Shown here: positions 15,762-23,182 of the stretch, piece after piece
Numbering within the stretch: the stretch's first letter is position 1
Layout of the letters: every line of letters starts with the position of its first letter
IMG/VR virus record: IMGVR_UViG_3300047172_000033
Coordinates: 1 to 23,182 of that record
Direction: 5' to 3' (one strand)
Length of the DNA: 23,182 nucleotides
From: a virus
Notes under the pieces: generated by a model
Seen by the model: only the letters and a program-made list of their open reading frames with translations
Databases searched by the model: none
What the model was told of the DNA's origin: nothing
Position numbers and translations under genes: made by a program

Positions 15762-16469
15762 TTACGCGCTCAGGATCGAGTGCCACTGTCCCGCGACGGT
15801 CGAGAAGAACGTCGCCGTCTTCCCGGCCGCGAGCGCGAACGCCGCGTTGGCGCCGAGGCTGTTGATCTGGTCCCCGGTGTTCGGGAACACGTTCATGCTG
15901 TTCGCCGCGGCCGCGTTGGTGACCGTCACCTCCAGGCCGGGCCCGGCCGCCGGCAGGAGCCCGGAATCGCCCGCGGTGGCGACGGTCGTGAACCGCGCGA
16001 TCTGCGCGAGGATCGGGGTGGCGTTGGCCTGCCCGCCCCCGGCGTGCGCGGTGAGGGCGTTCACCGAGCTGACGCGCGGCAGGGAAATGCCGACCATGTC
16101 GGGGTCGTGGAGCGCGTAGCAGTACGACCCGGCCCCGGTCGGGCCGCCGTCGGACACCAGTCCCGTCGGACCCGCGACGATGAACCCGAACGGCACCGTC
16201 GTGGGCGTGGGCGCGCCGGTCACCTGACTGGTGGCCGGGTTCCACCAAACCGGTTGCCCGACCGGGTACGCGGCGTCCGCGGCCACCTGGTAGATGCCGC
16301 CGACGTACAGCGCCGACTGGATGATCGACGTTCCGGTGCCGACCGGGTTATCGACGTCCGAGACGAGCGACAGGTTGCCCTGGACGACCACGTCCCCCGC
16401 GTTCACCGCGGACCCCGGGACGTTCTGCACGGCCCAGCGCGGGCCGTTCACGTAGCGCGCCATCGTCAT
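15762..16469 (-). CDS. DUF2190-like capsid decoration protein
   Basis: I start at the ATG at 16469 (MTMARYVNG), which has GGGAG eight bases upstream, rather than the TTG at 16484. Residues ~15-85 show the small barrel typical of DUF2190 proteins: AGDVVVQGNLSLVSDVDNP, then ALYVGGIYQVAADAAYPVGQ and PVWWNPATSQVT. Residues ~140-235 form a second beta-rich domain (LEVTVTNAAAANSMNVFPN, ending TVAGQWHSILSA) of the sort seen in fiber or surface domains, possibly displayed outward on the capsid. Its position after the capsid gene matches lambda gpD. Confidence 0.65.
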   Translation of the reverse strand: MTMARYVNGPRWAVQNVPGSAVNAGDVVVQGNLSLVSDVDNPVGTGTSIIQSALYVGGIYQVAADAAYPVGQPVWWNPATSQVTGAPTPTTVPFGFIVAGPTGLVSDGGPTGAGSYCYALHDPDMVGISLPRVSSVNALTAHAGGGQANATPILAQIARFTTVATAGDSGLLPAAGPGLEVTVTNAAAANSMNVFPNTGDQINSLGANAAFALAAGKTATFFSTVAGQWHSILSA

Positions 16470-16542
16470 CGGTGTTGCTCCCAAGGTTGCCGGTCAGGCC
16501 GGCTTACAGAACGCGCCCACTTGGGGCGGAACCGAAACTCAA

Positions 16543-16615
16543 TCGCGCGGGCCGGATTCGAACCGGCGGTCTCCAGATCATGACTCCGGCGAGTTAGCCG
16601 CTACTCCACCGCGCT
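16543..16615 (-). tRNA. tRNA with CAT anticodon (tRNA-Met or lysidine-type Ile)
   Basis: A 73-base minus-strand cloverleaf: acceptor strands AGCGCGG / CCGCGCG (six pairs plus an A1-G72 mismatch), D arm GAGT-AGCGGCTA-ACTC, anticodon stem CCGGA / TCTGG with loop GTCATGA (anticodon at 16580-16582), five-base variable loop AGACC, T arm GCCGG-TTCGAAT-CCGGC, discriminator A. No CCA is encoded. T8, G18G19, A21 and T33 are conserved. Positions 32 (G) and 37 (G) are unusual, and the G-C triplets of initiators are absent from the anticodon stem, so it is not a normal initiator. It lies in the 213-base gap between capsid and decoration genes. Confidence 0.85.
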
Positions 16616-16682
16616 CCGTACCGCGGGCGCGGGGGGAGTCCGCAGCCGGCAAGTCGCACATCCCCGCGCCCGCGGTGTCCGA

Positions 16683-19097
16683 TCACGCGCCCGGCGACTT
16701 CACCGAGGCGCGGGGGTTCTGCATCGCCACGCCGTAGTCGAAGAACCCGCGGATGTCGATGCCCAGCTCGTTGAAGTTCGCTTGCGCGGTCTGGACGGTC
16801 GGCGTCTCCTGGCCGTTGAGGAACGCCATCTCGATCGTCGAGAGCCCGGTGAGCTGCGGGTTGGACAACAGCCACCACTGGGTTGCGCTGTACCCGGTGT
16901 AGTTCGGGTTCTGGATGTAAGGCGACTTCACCGGCTTGAACCGGCCCTTGAACACGTTGGTGTTCGGCTGCTTGCTGGCCGTACCGCCGCCGTACACCAG
17001 GAACTGAGCGTTCATCAGTTCTACCGCCGTCGCGTCGAGTGCGGGCGGGTAGAGCAGGATCGCGGGCGGGACGCCGAGCGGCTGGCCGTTGGCCTTCACC
17101 TGCATGTCGAACAGGGTCACGGCCGACTGGAGGCTCGTCGAGGACAGGGCCGAGGACGCACCGGCCGCCAGGGCGTTGGCCTGGATCGCGCCGCCGCCGA
17201 GCAGGCTCGCCGCCACGTTCCGGGCCGAGTACCAGAACGCGTTCCCGTCCGTCCAGTTCCCCGGGTTGAGGAAGAGCGTCCAGAACAGGATGCTGATCGA
17301 ATCGTTCGCCCCGATGCCCATCAGCATCGGCACGGTGGTGAGCCCGCTGATGTCATCGTTGATGATCATCTGCCGCGAGATACCCAACTTCCTCGCGAAG
17401 GTGTCGATCTGGTTGGCGTACGCTTCGTCCGTCAGTGCCGCGTTCTGGATCTGGCCGTCCGCGTTCAACTTCTTGTAGATGAAGTCGCCGGTCACGTTGA
17501 TCGACTTCGACGGCTTGAAGTCCTTCACGGGACGAACCGAGCAGATCTCCCGCCAGCTCATGTCCGTGTGCGTGTACCCGGTCAGCAGCATCTTGTTCAG
17601 GACGTTGGCGAGCAGGTTCTGGATCGAGATGGTGGACCCGCCCTCGGCGCGGATCATGGTCTTGTCGAAGGACGCCCGGAGGACTTCTTCCAGGTTCCCG
17701 TTGTTGATCTGGTTCGCCCGGCCGTTGTAGCCACCGGCCCGCGCCACCATGAGGAGCAGGTGTTGCAGCCCCATCTCGCCGACGTAGTTCGGCGAGGAGG
17801 CGTTCACGAACATGTCGTGCGCGGCCTGCTGCACCTGATCCGTGTACCGGGCGCGGAACTCGCGCTGGGTGTCGCGCTGGATGAACTCGGGGACGCGCCG
17901 CTCGGGGCGCCCTTCCGGGCCGCGGTTGAAGTAGTACTCGTCCTGCTCCAATGGGCAGGCCGCCGCGCGGAGGATCGCGGACTCGATCACCGCCTGATTC
18001 AGTTGCGGCTGGCTCGGGGCGTACCACGTCGGGCCGGGGGTGCCGCGGTCGGCGCGGAGGATCTCGAGCTTGACCTTCTTCTCGGTCCAGCCCTCGGCGA
18101 TGGCCGTGGCAGCCAGGTCCTCATCGACGTACTTCCCGTTCCGCTCCACCGGCACCTTCAGCCCCGGCTTGGTCGCCAGCAGGGCCTGGATCCGGTGGAT
18201 CCGCACGGCCTCGGCGCGGAGGTCGAGCGTGGCGCTGGCCTTCGCGCTCGCGGGCTTGTCCTTCTCCTTATCGTTGTCGTCGCCGGCCTTGGCGTTCTTC
18301 GCCGCGGGCTTGGTGTCCTCGTCTTCCTCGTCGCTGTCGTCGTCCGTACTTTCGTCGTACTCCGCGCGCATGCGGGTCTTCATGCGCTCGGTCATGGTGT
18401 CGGGGTCGCCGTAGCCCTCCCCCTTGCACCACGCCTTGAACTTCTCGTCGTCGCTGGCGTCGGCAACGATTGCGGTCGGGTTCATGGCCTTACCCTTCTT
18501 CTTCAATCGCGCGATAATCGCGCTGGTGTCGGAATCGTCGCCCAGGACAACAAAAGAAACTTCGCGCAGTTTGGTTTTCGTCGCCACGTAGACCGGACCT
18601 TCAAAGGTCCGGCTGTTCACTTCGACCGAGGTTCCCTCGGGAATGAACTTCCGGGCCATCACCTTCGCGCCGATCGACGTCTGCCAGGCGAACCCCTGGT
18701 CCGCGAGACCGATGATTTCCCGCGCGGCTTCGGTATCGAACATACCGCCCGACAGCTTCAGTTCGCTCCCGGACACCCGCGCGCTGTTGGCCTGCCCTAC
18801 CACCGTGTCCCGGAGCTTCTCCCGGTTGAACCAGTCCCCGCCGTGGTTGTCGAGCAGGGGGAACGTCTCCTGCGACAGGTCGAACCCCTGGACGTCGCAC
18901 ACCACCGGGTAATCCCACCCGTAATCCCCCTGACTCGTCAGGAGCCCGCCCGTGTAAGCGACGATCTCCACCGTGCGCTGTTGGGGGCCCTTGCCGTCCG
19001 CGGCCGCGATGGTCGCCGAGGGCGAGCCGAACCGCGCCGGGGCCAGGATCGCCAGTTCGCTTTGCGCCTCAAGCGGCGGGGACTTTGGAGCGCTCAT
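16683..19097 (-). CDS. Prohead protease/major capsid protein fusion (804 aa)
   Basis: The ATG at 19097 has AAAGGGGA upstream and lies 29 bases inside the portal gene. Residues ~40-200 are an S78/U35-type prohead protease with FPLLDNHGGDW (His85), FAWQTSIGAKV (Ser141) and LREVSFVVLG (Glu179) as likely catalytic triad. Residues ~212-350 are charged and helical with an acidic patch (DDDSDEEDEDTK, ~252-263), like a scaffold/delta domain. Residues ~360-804 are the capsid part, with NLLANVLNKMLLTGYTH, a TIEMAFLNGQETP strand near the end and a final GIDIRGFFDYGVA. A second Shine-Dalgarno and ATG at 18485 (Met205) could yield scaffold-capsid alone. The protease should cut itself and the scaffold away during maturation. 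Confidence 0.82.
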   Translation of the reverse strand: MSAPKSPPLEAQSELAILAPARFGSPSATIAAADGKGPQQRTVEIVAYTGGLLTSQGDYGWDYPVVCDVQGFDLSQETFPLLDNHGGDWFNREKLRDTVVGQANSARVSGSELKLSGGMFDTEAAREIIGLADQGFAWQTSIGAKVMARKFIPEGTSVEVNSRTFEGPVYVATKTKLREVSFVVLGDDSDTSAIIARLKKKGKAMNPTAIVADASDDEKFKAWCKGEGYGDPDTMTERMKTRMRAEYDESTDDDSDEEDEDTKPAAKNAKAGDDNDKEKDKPASAKASATLDLRAEAVRIHRIQALLATKPGLKVPVERNGKYVDEDLAATAIAEGWTEKKVKLEILRADRGTPGPTWYAPSQPQLNQAVIESAILRAAACPLEQDEYYFNRGPEGRPERRVPEFIQRDTQREFRARYTDQVQQAAHDMFVNASSPNYVGEMGLQHLLLMVARAGGYNGRANQINNGNLEEVLRASFDKTMIRAEGGSTISIQNLLANVLNKMLLTGYTHTDMSWREICSVRPVKDFKPSKSINVTGDFIYKKLNADGQIQNAALTDEAYANQIDTFARKLGISRQMIINDDISGLTTVPMLMGIGANDSISILFWTLFLNPGNWTDGNAFWYSARNVAASLLGGGAIQANALAAGASSALSSTSLQSAVTLFDMQVKANGQPLGVPPAILLYPPALDATAVELMNAQFLVYGGGTASKQPNTNVFKGRFKPVKSPYIQNPNYTGYSATQWWLLSNPQLTGLSTIEMAFLNGQETPTVQTAQANFNELGIDIRGFFDYGVAMQNPRASVKSPGA

Positions 19098-20634
19098 CGG
19101 TCCCCTTTCGCTTCGTGGCCGGCGGGTCATCACCCTCGTCGTCCGGCGGCTTCACCGTGACGTTCGTGGTCGTCTTCGGGAGCAGGTGTTCGACCGGGAT
19201 CCCGAGCTTGGCCGCGAGCTTGTAGCACAGCGCCACTTCCTCGGCGCGCTGGGTGATCGCTGTTTCCCAGTCCTCGCCGCGCTCGGCGTAGATCGAGGTG
19301 AGCGTTTCGGTCCCGGTCTCCAGGCGCTTCTCTTCCGCCGTGGCGTCGTCCACGGGGCTGATACTCTCGGCGCTGTCCCAGAACCACCGGTGCGGGAGCT
19401 GGTCCGCCGACACCACGTCTTCCGGGAGCAATCCCTCAACCATCACCGCCTCGTCGATGAACGCGGCGAAGATCTTGTCGAGGACCGATTCCGCGCACGC
19501 CTGCCGGTCAACCCGTTGGGTCCGGTGGTACGGCAGGTGGTCCAGGCGGCCGCTCGCGAAGTTCGAATTGGAGGAGTCGCCGAGCGCCATGTTGAGCGGA
19601 ATGTTCAGGCACCGGCAAATTTCTCTGAGCAAAACCCGGACGAACATTTCGTACGTGGTCGCGGGCTGTTCCGCCTTCAGCTGCGACAGCTTCGCGCCCC
19701 AGGGGAGCGTGAGCATCTCGCCCCGCTTGAAGTGGATGTGGTCGAACGGCTCGGGCTGGTCCGGATCGACGTTCGCCGGGGCCTGCGTCTCCATCATCGC
19801 GACCACATCCGCGGCGGTCTCGGCGGCCGCGATCACGGCCTTGGTGTACCGCCGCAGCTGCGCGAACAGGTCCAGGGCCGGGGTGATCTCCGGGACGCCC
19901 CGACACTGGCCGGGGCGGTCCTGGCGGAACCAGTGGAGCACGTGCGCGGGCCGCCACTTGTCGTAGATCAGCGGGTTGAGCTGCGGAATAAAAAAGTCGC
20001 CCGGGTGGTGGCGGAGAACGTGGTACTCGGTCGGGTTCCCGAGCCGGTCCAGGACGATCCCGTCCACCCAGAAGTAATCGATAAAGCCCGGGTCCGGGGT
20101 CGTGACCTGGTCGGACTCGATGACGCACACGTCGAGCTGCACGGCGTCCGACACGTTCAGGTCGCCGCCGAACGTCGCCTTGAGGTTCCGGTTCGTGACG
20201 AGCAGCGCGAACGCCTCGCCGTCTGCGACCTTGGCCTTGGCCATGACGCGCAGTTTGTTCGCCAGGCCGATGGACCGCGCCCAGCTGTGCCACGCGTCCT
20301 GAATCCGCCTGTTGACGGCGGGGTTCCGGGTGCGCACCTGGAGCCGCGGCCCGGACCCGATCAGGTCGTTCGACATGGTGTCGATGATGCCGCGGAAGTA
20401 CGAGTTGTTGCTGGCCTCGTACCGCGAGCGGATCTTGAGCGTTCGCCTGACCTGGAACGAGTTGGCGGCCTTCGCCGAGAGGTAATCGGTGAACCGCCAG
20501 AGCGGTTCGTTCTCGCGGTTGGTCTCGGCCCCCTCGTATCTCGCCGCCAGGTGCGTGCGGGAACCCGGCCGCGGCGAGGTGTCTCGCGGTGCGGTCGGGG
20601 TCGAAAGTCCCAGGATTCGGCCGAGCCAGCTCAT
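19069..20634 (-). CDS. Portal protein, lambda family (521 aa)
   Basis: The ATG at 20634 (MSWLGRILGLST) overlaps the stop of the gpW-like gene (ATGA); the frame upstream is only its shadow. The length matches lambda gpB (533). Landmarks of the lambda portal family: RYEGAETNRENEPLWR near residue 35, RTLKIRSRYEASNNSYFRGI (~69-88) with the tandem Arg and Asn typical of the entry helix, an AWHSWAR helix, DGEAFALLVTN, DKWRPAHVLHWFRQDRPGQ with the following RGVPEITPAL, and LNIPLNMALGDSSNSNFASGR. It forms the dodecameric DNA channel at the capsid vertex. The C-terminal tail is charged and disordered, and its end overlaps the protease start. Confidence 0.88.
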   Translation of the reverse strand: MSWLGRILGLSTPTAPRDTSPRPGSRTHLAARYEGAETNRENEPLWRFTDYLSAKAANSFQVRRTLKIRSRYEASNNSYFRGIIDTMSNDLIGSGPRLQVRTRNPAVNRRIQDAWHSWARSIGLANKLRVMAKAKVADGEAFALLVTNRNLKATFGGDLNVSDAVQLDVCVIESDQVTTPDPGFIDYFWVDGIVLDRLGNPTEYHVLRHHPGDFFIPQLNPLIYDKWRPAHVLHWFRQDRPGQCRGVPEITPALDLFAQLRRYTKAVIAAAETAADVVAMMETQAPANVDPDQPEPFDHIHFKRGEMLTLPWGAKLSQLKAEQPATTYEMFVRVLLREICRCLNIPLNMALGDSSNSNFASGRLDHLPYHRTQRVDRQACAESVLDKIFAAFIDEAVMVEGLLPEDVVSADQLPHRWFWDSAESISPVDDATAEEKRLETGTETLTSIYAERGEDWETAITQRAEEVALCYKLAAKLGIPVEHLLPKTTTNVTVKPPDDEGDDPPATKRKGTDERSKVPAA

Positions 20635-20885
20635 CCGAACCCCCCGGGGCCTGGGTAGTTGCCGAACGGCCCCGCGTGCCCGTCGCACTGCGGCGGGGCG
20701 ATGATCCGGGTCCGGCGCAGCCCTCGGTGCAGCAGGACCACGCCCGCGGCCGCCGCCGCGAACTGGATGCCGAGCATCTTGTCCGCCACCGACCGGTCCG
20801 TCACGCTCTGCCCGTCCGCCGAAGACGCGAGCGGGTCCGTCAGGGCCTGCGTGATGGAACTGGTGTCGGCGGGGGTGTCGGCCAC
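20631..20885 (-). CDS. gpW-like head-tail joining protein (84 aa)
   Basis: The start is uncertain: GTG at 20885 (VADTPADTSSITQ) gives 84 residues; GTG at 20894 is also possible and neither has a clear Shine-Dalgarno. The core ITQALTDPLASSADGQSVTDRSVADKM-type order follows lambda gpW: a first helix, a DG-x-x-V hairpin, then a second helix (LGIQFAAAAA). The basic LRRTRII and Gly-rich end match the Arg/Gly tail of gpW. It lies between terminase and portal, where lambda has W. It would close the DNA-filled head and provide the tail-binding surface. Confidence 0.6.
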   Translation of the reverse strand: MADTPADTSSITQALTDPLASSADGQSVTDRSVADKMLGIQFAAAAAGVVLLHRGLRRTRIIAPPQCDGHAGPFGNYPGPGGFG

Positions 20886-21045
20886 AGCGCACACGGGGTA
20901 AGGAGGCCACACCGGACGGTGCGCCGCGTCGAGCGGCGGGCGATGTCGCGGGGGCCTACTTACAGTGACGCATACGAACCGAGAAACGGGAGCGTGGAAG
21001 TGCGCGGAATGCAAATGGGTGGTTGCCGGTAGACCGGTTTCACTC
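20886..21045 (-). other. Short interval with a weak 27-codon ORF
   Basis: From GTG at 21043 to a stop at 20960 there is a 27-residue frame (VKPVYRQPPICIPRTSTLPF...) beginning two bases after the previous micro-ORF stop. Its third-position bias is weak and its Shine-Dalgarno poor, so I do not call it a gene. The rest (20886-20959) is GC-rich leader of the gpW-like gene with no clear regulatory motif. Confidence 0.3.
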
Positions 21046-21111
21046 TCAGGGGATCGTTACCTTGATGTCCGGCCAGCGCTGAGCCAGGAGCGCGGCCTCT
21101 TCGCTCGTCAT
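21046..21111 (-). CDS. Micro-ORF coupled to the zinc-ribbon gene (21 aa)
   Basis: The ATG overlaps the stop of the zinc-ribbon gene (ATGA), and the frame reads MTSEEAALLAQRWPDIKVTI plus one Pro before TGA. Codon third positions are mostly G or C. The peptide would be one amphipathic helix and a short strand. The perfect 4-base overlap is the only strong evidence. It may be a real micro-protein, a truncated gene, or a reinitiation leader keeping ribosomes on the message ahead of gpW. Confidence 0.35.
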   Translation of the reverse strand: MTSEEAALLAQRWPDIKVTIP

Positions 21112-21278
21112 GTCTCAGCCCTGTTCACGGTTTCGGTGGTCTTGATTTTGGCGTTGCAGGTGGAGCATTTGCGGTAGCGTATCCGCACCCCCGGGCAGGG
21201 CAACACGGTCTTGACGACCGTGAGCCGCACCCCGCGACACTGGGGGCAATACAGCCCCTTCGGTTTGGGTGGGTTCAC
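21108..21278 (-). CDS. NrdR-like zinc-ribbon mini-protein (56 aa)
   Basis: GTG at 21278 overlaps the terminase stop (GTGA). The frame is open further upstream, but that part is only a terminase shadow. The product has CPQC at about residues 11-14 and CSTC at ~38-41, with GVRIRYRKCSTC followed by KIKTTETV. This order (C-x-x-C, a basic RxRRxC-x-x-C stretch, then TTxE) closely follows the N-terminal zinc ribbon of NrdR, the ribonucleotide-reductase repressor, but the ATP-cone domain is absent. Phage Ogr/Delta-type activators are also small zinc proteins. A nucleic-acid-binding role in late transcription or packaging is plausible; which one cannot be told. Confidence 0.6.
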   Translation of the reverse strand: MNPPKPKGLYCPQCRGVRLTVVKTVLPCPGVRIRYRKCSTCNAKIKTTETVNRAET

Positions 21279-23182
21279 TTCGATCCCGCCTTCGCCTTCT
21301 GGACCTCGGACCACTTCACCCGCTTCTTCGCCTGGTCGGGCGGTTCGGGTCTGCCGCTCGGGGAGAACGTCAGCCCCTGGACACTGGCCCCGACCGCGCA
21401 CCCAACGAGACAGTCCCACAAGTGGTTATCCGGCCGGTGTGCCAGTATCTGCCACTTGTCGAACGTCGCGCCGCGCACGGTCGCCGGTTCGGCCTGTTCG
21501 GCCGCGCAGTGTTCGGCCAACATCTCGTGCGTGCGCGAGTCCTTGCCGAAGAGCGTGAGGCACCCCGCGCCGCCCATGTCCGTGGTGAGCCGTTCGTACA
21601 AGAGCGACTTCCACATGTCGGGGTCGAACTGGACCATTCTCCCCTTGCCCGTTTCGCTGGTGGTCAGTCGCCAGTGATAGCCCGGCTTCGGTTCTCCGGG
21701 CCGGGGTTTCCACTCCGACACCCCGCGACTGGTGAGCGTGCGGCCCACGCCCTTCGACGGGTAGATGATCCCGGAGTACGGGCTCTGTCGGCAGAACTGG
21801 TAAACGGTCTGGGACTGCCAACCGCAGTCGATGAGGCACCGCTCGACCCGCAGCTCATCGCCGCTCTGGTCGCGGTAATGCACCCGGCCGAGGATCTGAG
21901 TCGTGAGGTCCGTGAGTCCCGCGTAAACGTACTGTTCCTCGGACTTGCCCGGGTACGTATCGCGTAGCCCGGGTTTCGGGTCGGAGTTTTCGAACATGCT
22001 CCGTCCCTGGCGCGGCCACGTCCCATAGTCGATCACGGACCCGCCGAACGTGTTGTCCCAGGCAATGACCGCGAACCAGTGCATGAGCGTCCCGCAGTCG
22101 ATGAACGCGGTGATGCGGCTGCACTCGCGCGGGATCTGGAGCCGCGCCACCCCCGACAGGCGCGCGGCCACGTTCTCGGCCCGGAGTTCCTTGCACGCGC
22201 CCGCGCCGCCCTCAGGTTCGGGTTCGTTCTGCCCTTCGGCCAGGAACTCGCGCCGGTTCGTGAGGAACCAGTTCATGGCGGATTGAATCCCGCTGATCTC
22301 CCCGTCCTTGAACCGCTCAGGCCAGCTCGCTTCGGCTCCGTGATCCATGGTCTCGCGGTTCTCGCGGTAGAACTCGGTGGCCGCGCTGCCGTCGCCGTGT
22401 TCCGCCATGCACTGGTCGCGGAGTTCCTTGTATTGGTCCCAGATGTCCAGGTTCGTCGGGAACCGGTTCAGCATCCGGGTTCGCTCCCCCTGCCACTCGG
22501 GGCGCGCGTCCCGATCCAGGAACCGGGCCGCCAGGTCGCGCGGGTAGATCACGGTACAGGGCATCACCGCGGCGATGTTGGTCGTCGGACCCGCCAGCCC
22601 CAACACGTCGCCGAGGATGATCCGCTCGCGGTCGTGGGTCTGCGCTGGGCTCTTGGCGGATCCGCGCGTCTGGGGGTCGTCGAGGATCACCAGGTCCGGG
22701 CGGAACGGGGTGCCGTCCGGGGCCAGCTCCGACAGCCCGCGGATCGACCCGGTGAGTCCGGCCACGCGCACGGTCGCACCCGACGAGACGGACCCCGCCA
22801 CGGTCGGGAGTCGGATGCCGTCTGCGGTCCAGCCGATCCTGGTCCGCTCCCCCTTGAGCGTCTGGCCCTTCGCCCGGTTGTGGATGCCGTCCAGCTTCCG
22901 CACCGGGTAGCACACCTCGGGGAAGTCCTGGTTCAGCAGGTCGTTCGTCTCGATCTCCGCTTTCAGTTTTTCGAGCGTGCCCTGCGCGTGTTCCGCGGTC
23001 GCGCCGACGATCACCACGAACCGCCGCGTCCCGTAGAGGACCGCGTGCAGCGCCGCGCACTCGCACAGCGTTGACTTGCCGCTCCCGCGCGGCATCGCCA
23101 GCGCGAACAGGCCGCCGCTCGCCGTGCAGCGCTCCAGGCGCTCGATCGCGCTCAGGTGCGCCGACGACCAGCCGAGGTAGAA
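21275..23182 (-). CDS. Terminase large subunit, partial at the window edge
   Basis: The frame is open to the last base of the window (leading residues FYLGWSSAHLSAIERLERC), so the start is outside; the internal Met before the P-loop is not the start. ATPase part: LAMPRGSGKST (Walker A variant), then VVIVGATAEHAQGTLEKLK, and FRPDLVILDDPQTR with Walker B VILDD. Nuclease part: AFIDCG, RCLIDCGWQSQTVYQF and DNHLWDCLVG, giving the acidic residues of the RNase H-like fold. It cuts and pumps phage DNA into the prohead through the portal. The order terminase-W-portal fits lambda-type heads. No small-subunit gene is visible; it would lie to the right. Confidence 0.88.
   Translation of the reverse strand, partial: FYLGWSSAHLSAIERLERCTASGGLFALAMPRGSGKSTLCECAALHAVLYGTRRFVVIVGATAEHAQGTLEKLKAEIETNDLLNQDFPEVCYPVRKLDGIHNRAKGQTLKGERTRIGWTADGIRLPTVAGSVSSGATVRVAGLTGSIRGLSELAPDGTPFRPDLVILDDPQTRGSAKSPAQTHDRERIILGDVLGLAGPTTNIAAVMPCTVIYPRDLAARFLDRDARPEWQGERTRMLNRFPTNLDIWDQYKELRDQCMAEHGDGSAATEFYRENRETMDHGAEASWPERFKDGEISGIQSAMNWFLTNRREFLAEGQNEPEPEGGAGACKELRAENVAARLSGVARLQIPRECSRITAFIDCGTLMHWFAVIAWDNTFGGSVIDYGTWPRQGRSMFENSDPKPGLRDTYPGKSEEQYVYAGLTDLTTQILGRVHYRDQSGDELRVERCLIDCGWQSQTVYQFCRQSPYSGIIYPSKGVGRTLTSRGVSEWKPRPGEPKPGYHWRLTTSETGKGRMVQFDPDMWKSLLYERLTTDMGGAGCLTLFGKDSRTHEMLAEHCAAEQAEPATVRGATFDKWQILAHRPDNHLWDCLVGCAVGASVQGLTFSPSGRPEPPDQAKKRVKWSEVQKAKAGSK

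Noticed and set aside
16782-19160. Plus-strand open frame opposite the protease/capsid gene
   Set aside because: Shadow of a gene with clear protease and capsid motifs; no start signal or domain.
20635-20910. N-terminal extension of the portal frame
   Set aside because: It is antisense-like, Arg/Gly-rich and overlaps the gpW-like gene; the ATGA start at 20634 gives the expected portal length.
20880-20920. AAGGAGG on the plus strand as a ribosome site for a rightward gene
   Set aside because: No sensible plus-strand gene follows; the minus-strand gpW and portal genes account for the region.

Overview
The window is a dense, high-GC (roughly two thirds G+C by eye) block of tailed-phage structural genes. 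Almost every gene is on the minus strand, so transcription runs from the right edge to the left. The head order matches lambda-type siphoviruses: terminase large subunit, gpW-like joiner, lambda-family portal, prohead protease/major capsid, decoration protein, head-tail connectors, tail terminator, tail tube, tail chaperone, tape measure, tip and fibers. GTG starts, high GC at third codon positions, a lipoprotein with a papain-like core and a beta-helix spike fit a prophage in a GC-rich Gram-negative-type bacterium. A planctomycete of the Gemmata type is my best guess; this is an inference from remembered similarities, not a search result. No integrase, repressor, replication gene or attachment site is visible.

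Right to left: the terminase (21275-23182) is open at the window edge. It is followed by a 56-residue NrdR-like zinc ribbon, one or two micro-ORFs, a gpW-like protein and the portal, mostly joined by 4-base start/stop overlaps. The next gene fuses an S78-type prohead protease to the major capsid protein through an acidic linker, with an internal Shine-Dalgarno and ATG. A tRNA with a CAT anticodon lies in the gap after it. Then come a DUF2190-like decoration protein, a glycosyltransferase-like protein and small connector genes, including a previously easy-to-miss 38-residue membrane peptide. The tail terminator, the tube protein, an HK97-gp10-like protein, a chaperone in two overlapping frames and an 874-residue tape measure complete the tail shaft.

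The left 9.3 kb holds a tail-tip protein with an 80-residue internal repeat, a 1061-residue fiber, a hypothetical protein, a disturbed stretch with a probably frameshifted small gene, and a secreted right-handed beta-helix protein with a Sec signal peptide. Last comes a tightly coupled three-gene membrane cassette (TM plus coiled coil, TM mini-protein, papain-like lipoprotein with a Pro-Thr stalk) that could be the lysis or surface-modification module. The first ~125 bases look like one end of an IS21-type insertion sequence whose transposase runs off the left edge.

The parts most worth a second look are the coupled lipoprotein cassette, the glycosyltransferase inside the morphogenesis operon, the odd tRNA, the internal start in the protease-capsid fusion, and the micro-ORF/zinc-ribbon string between terminase and gpW.
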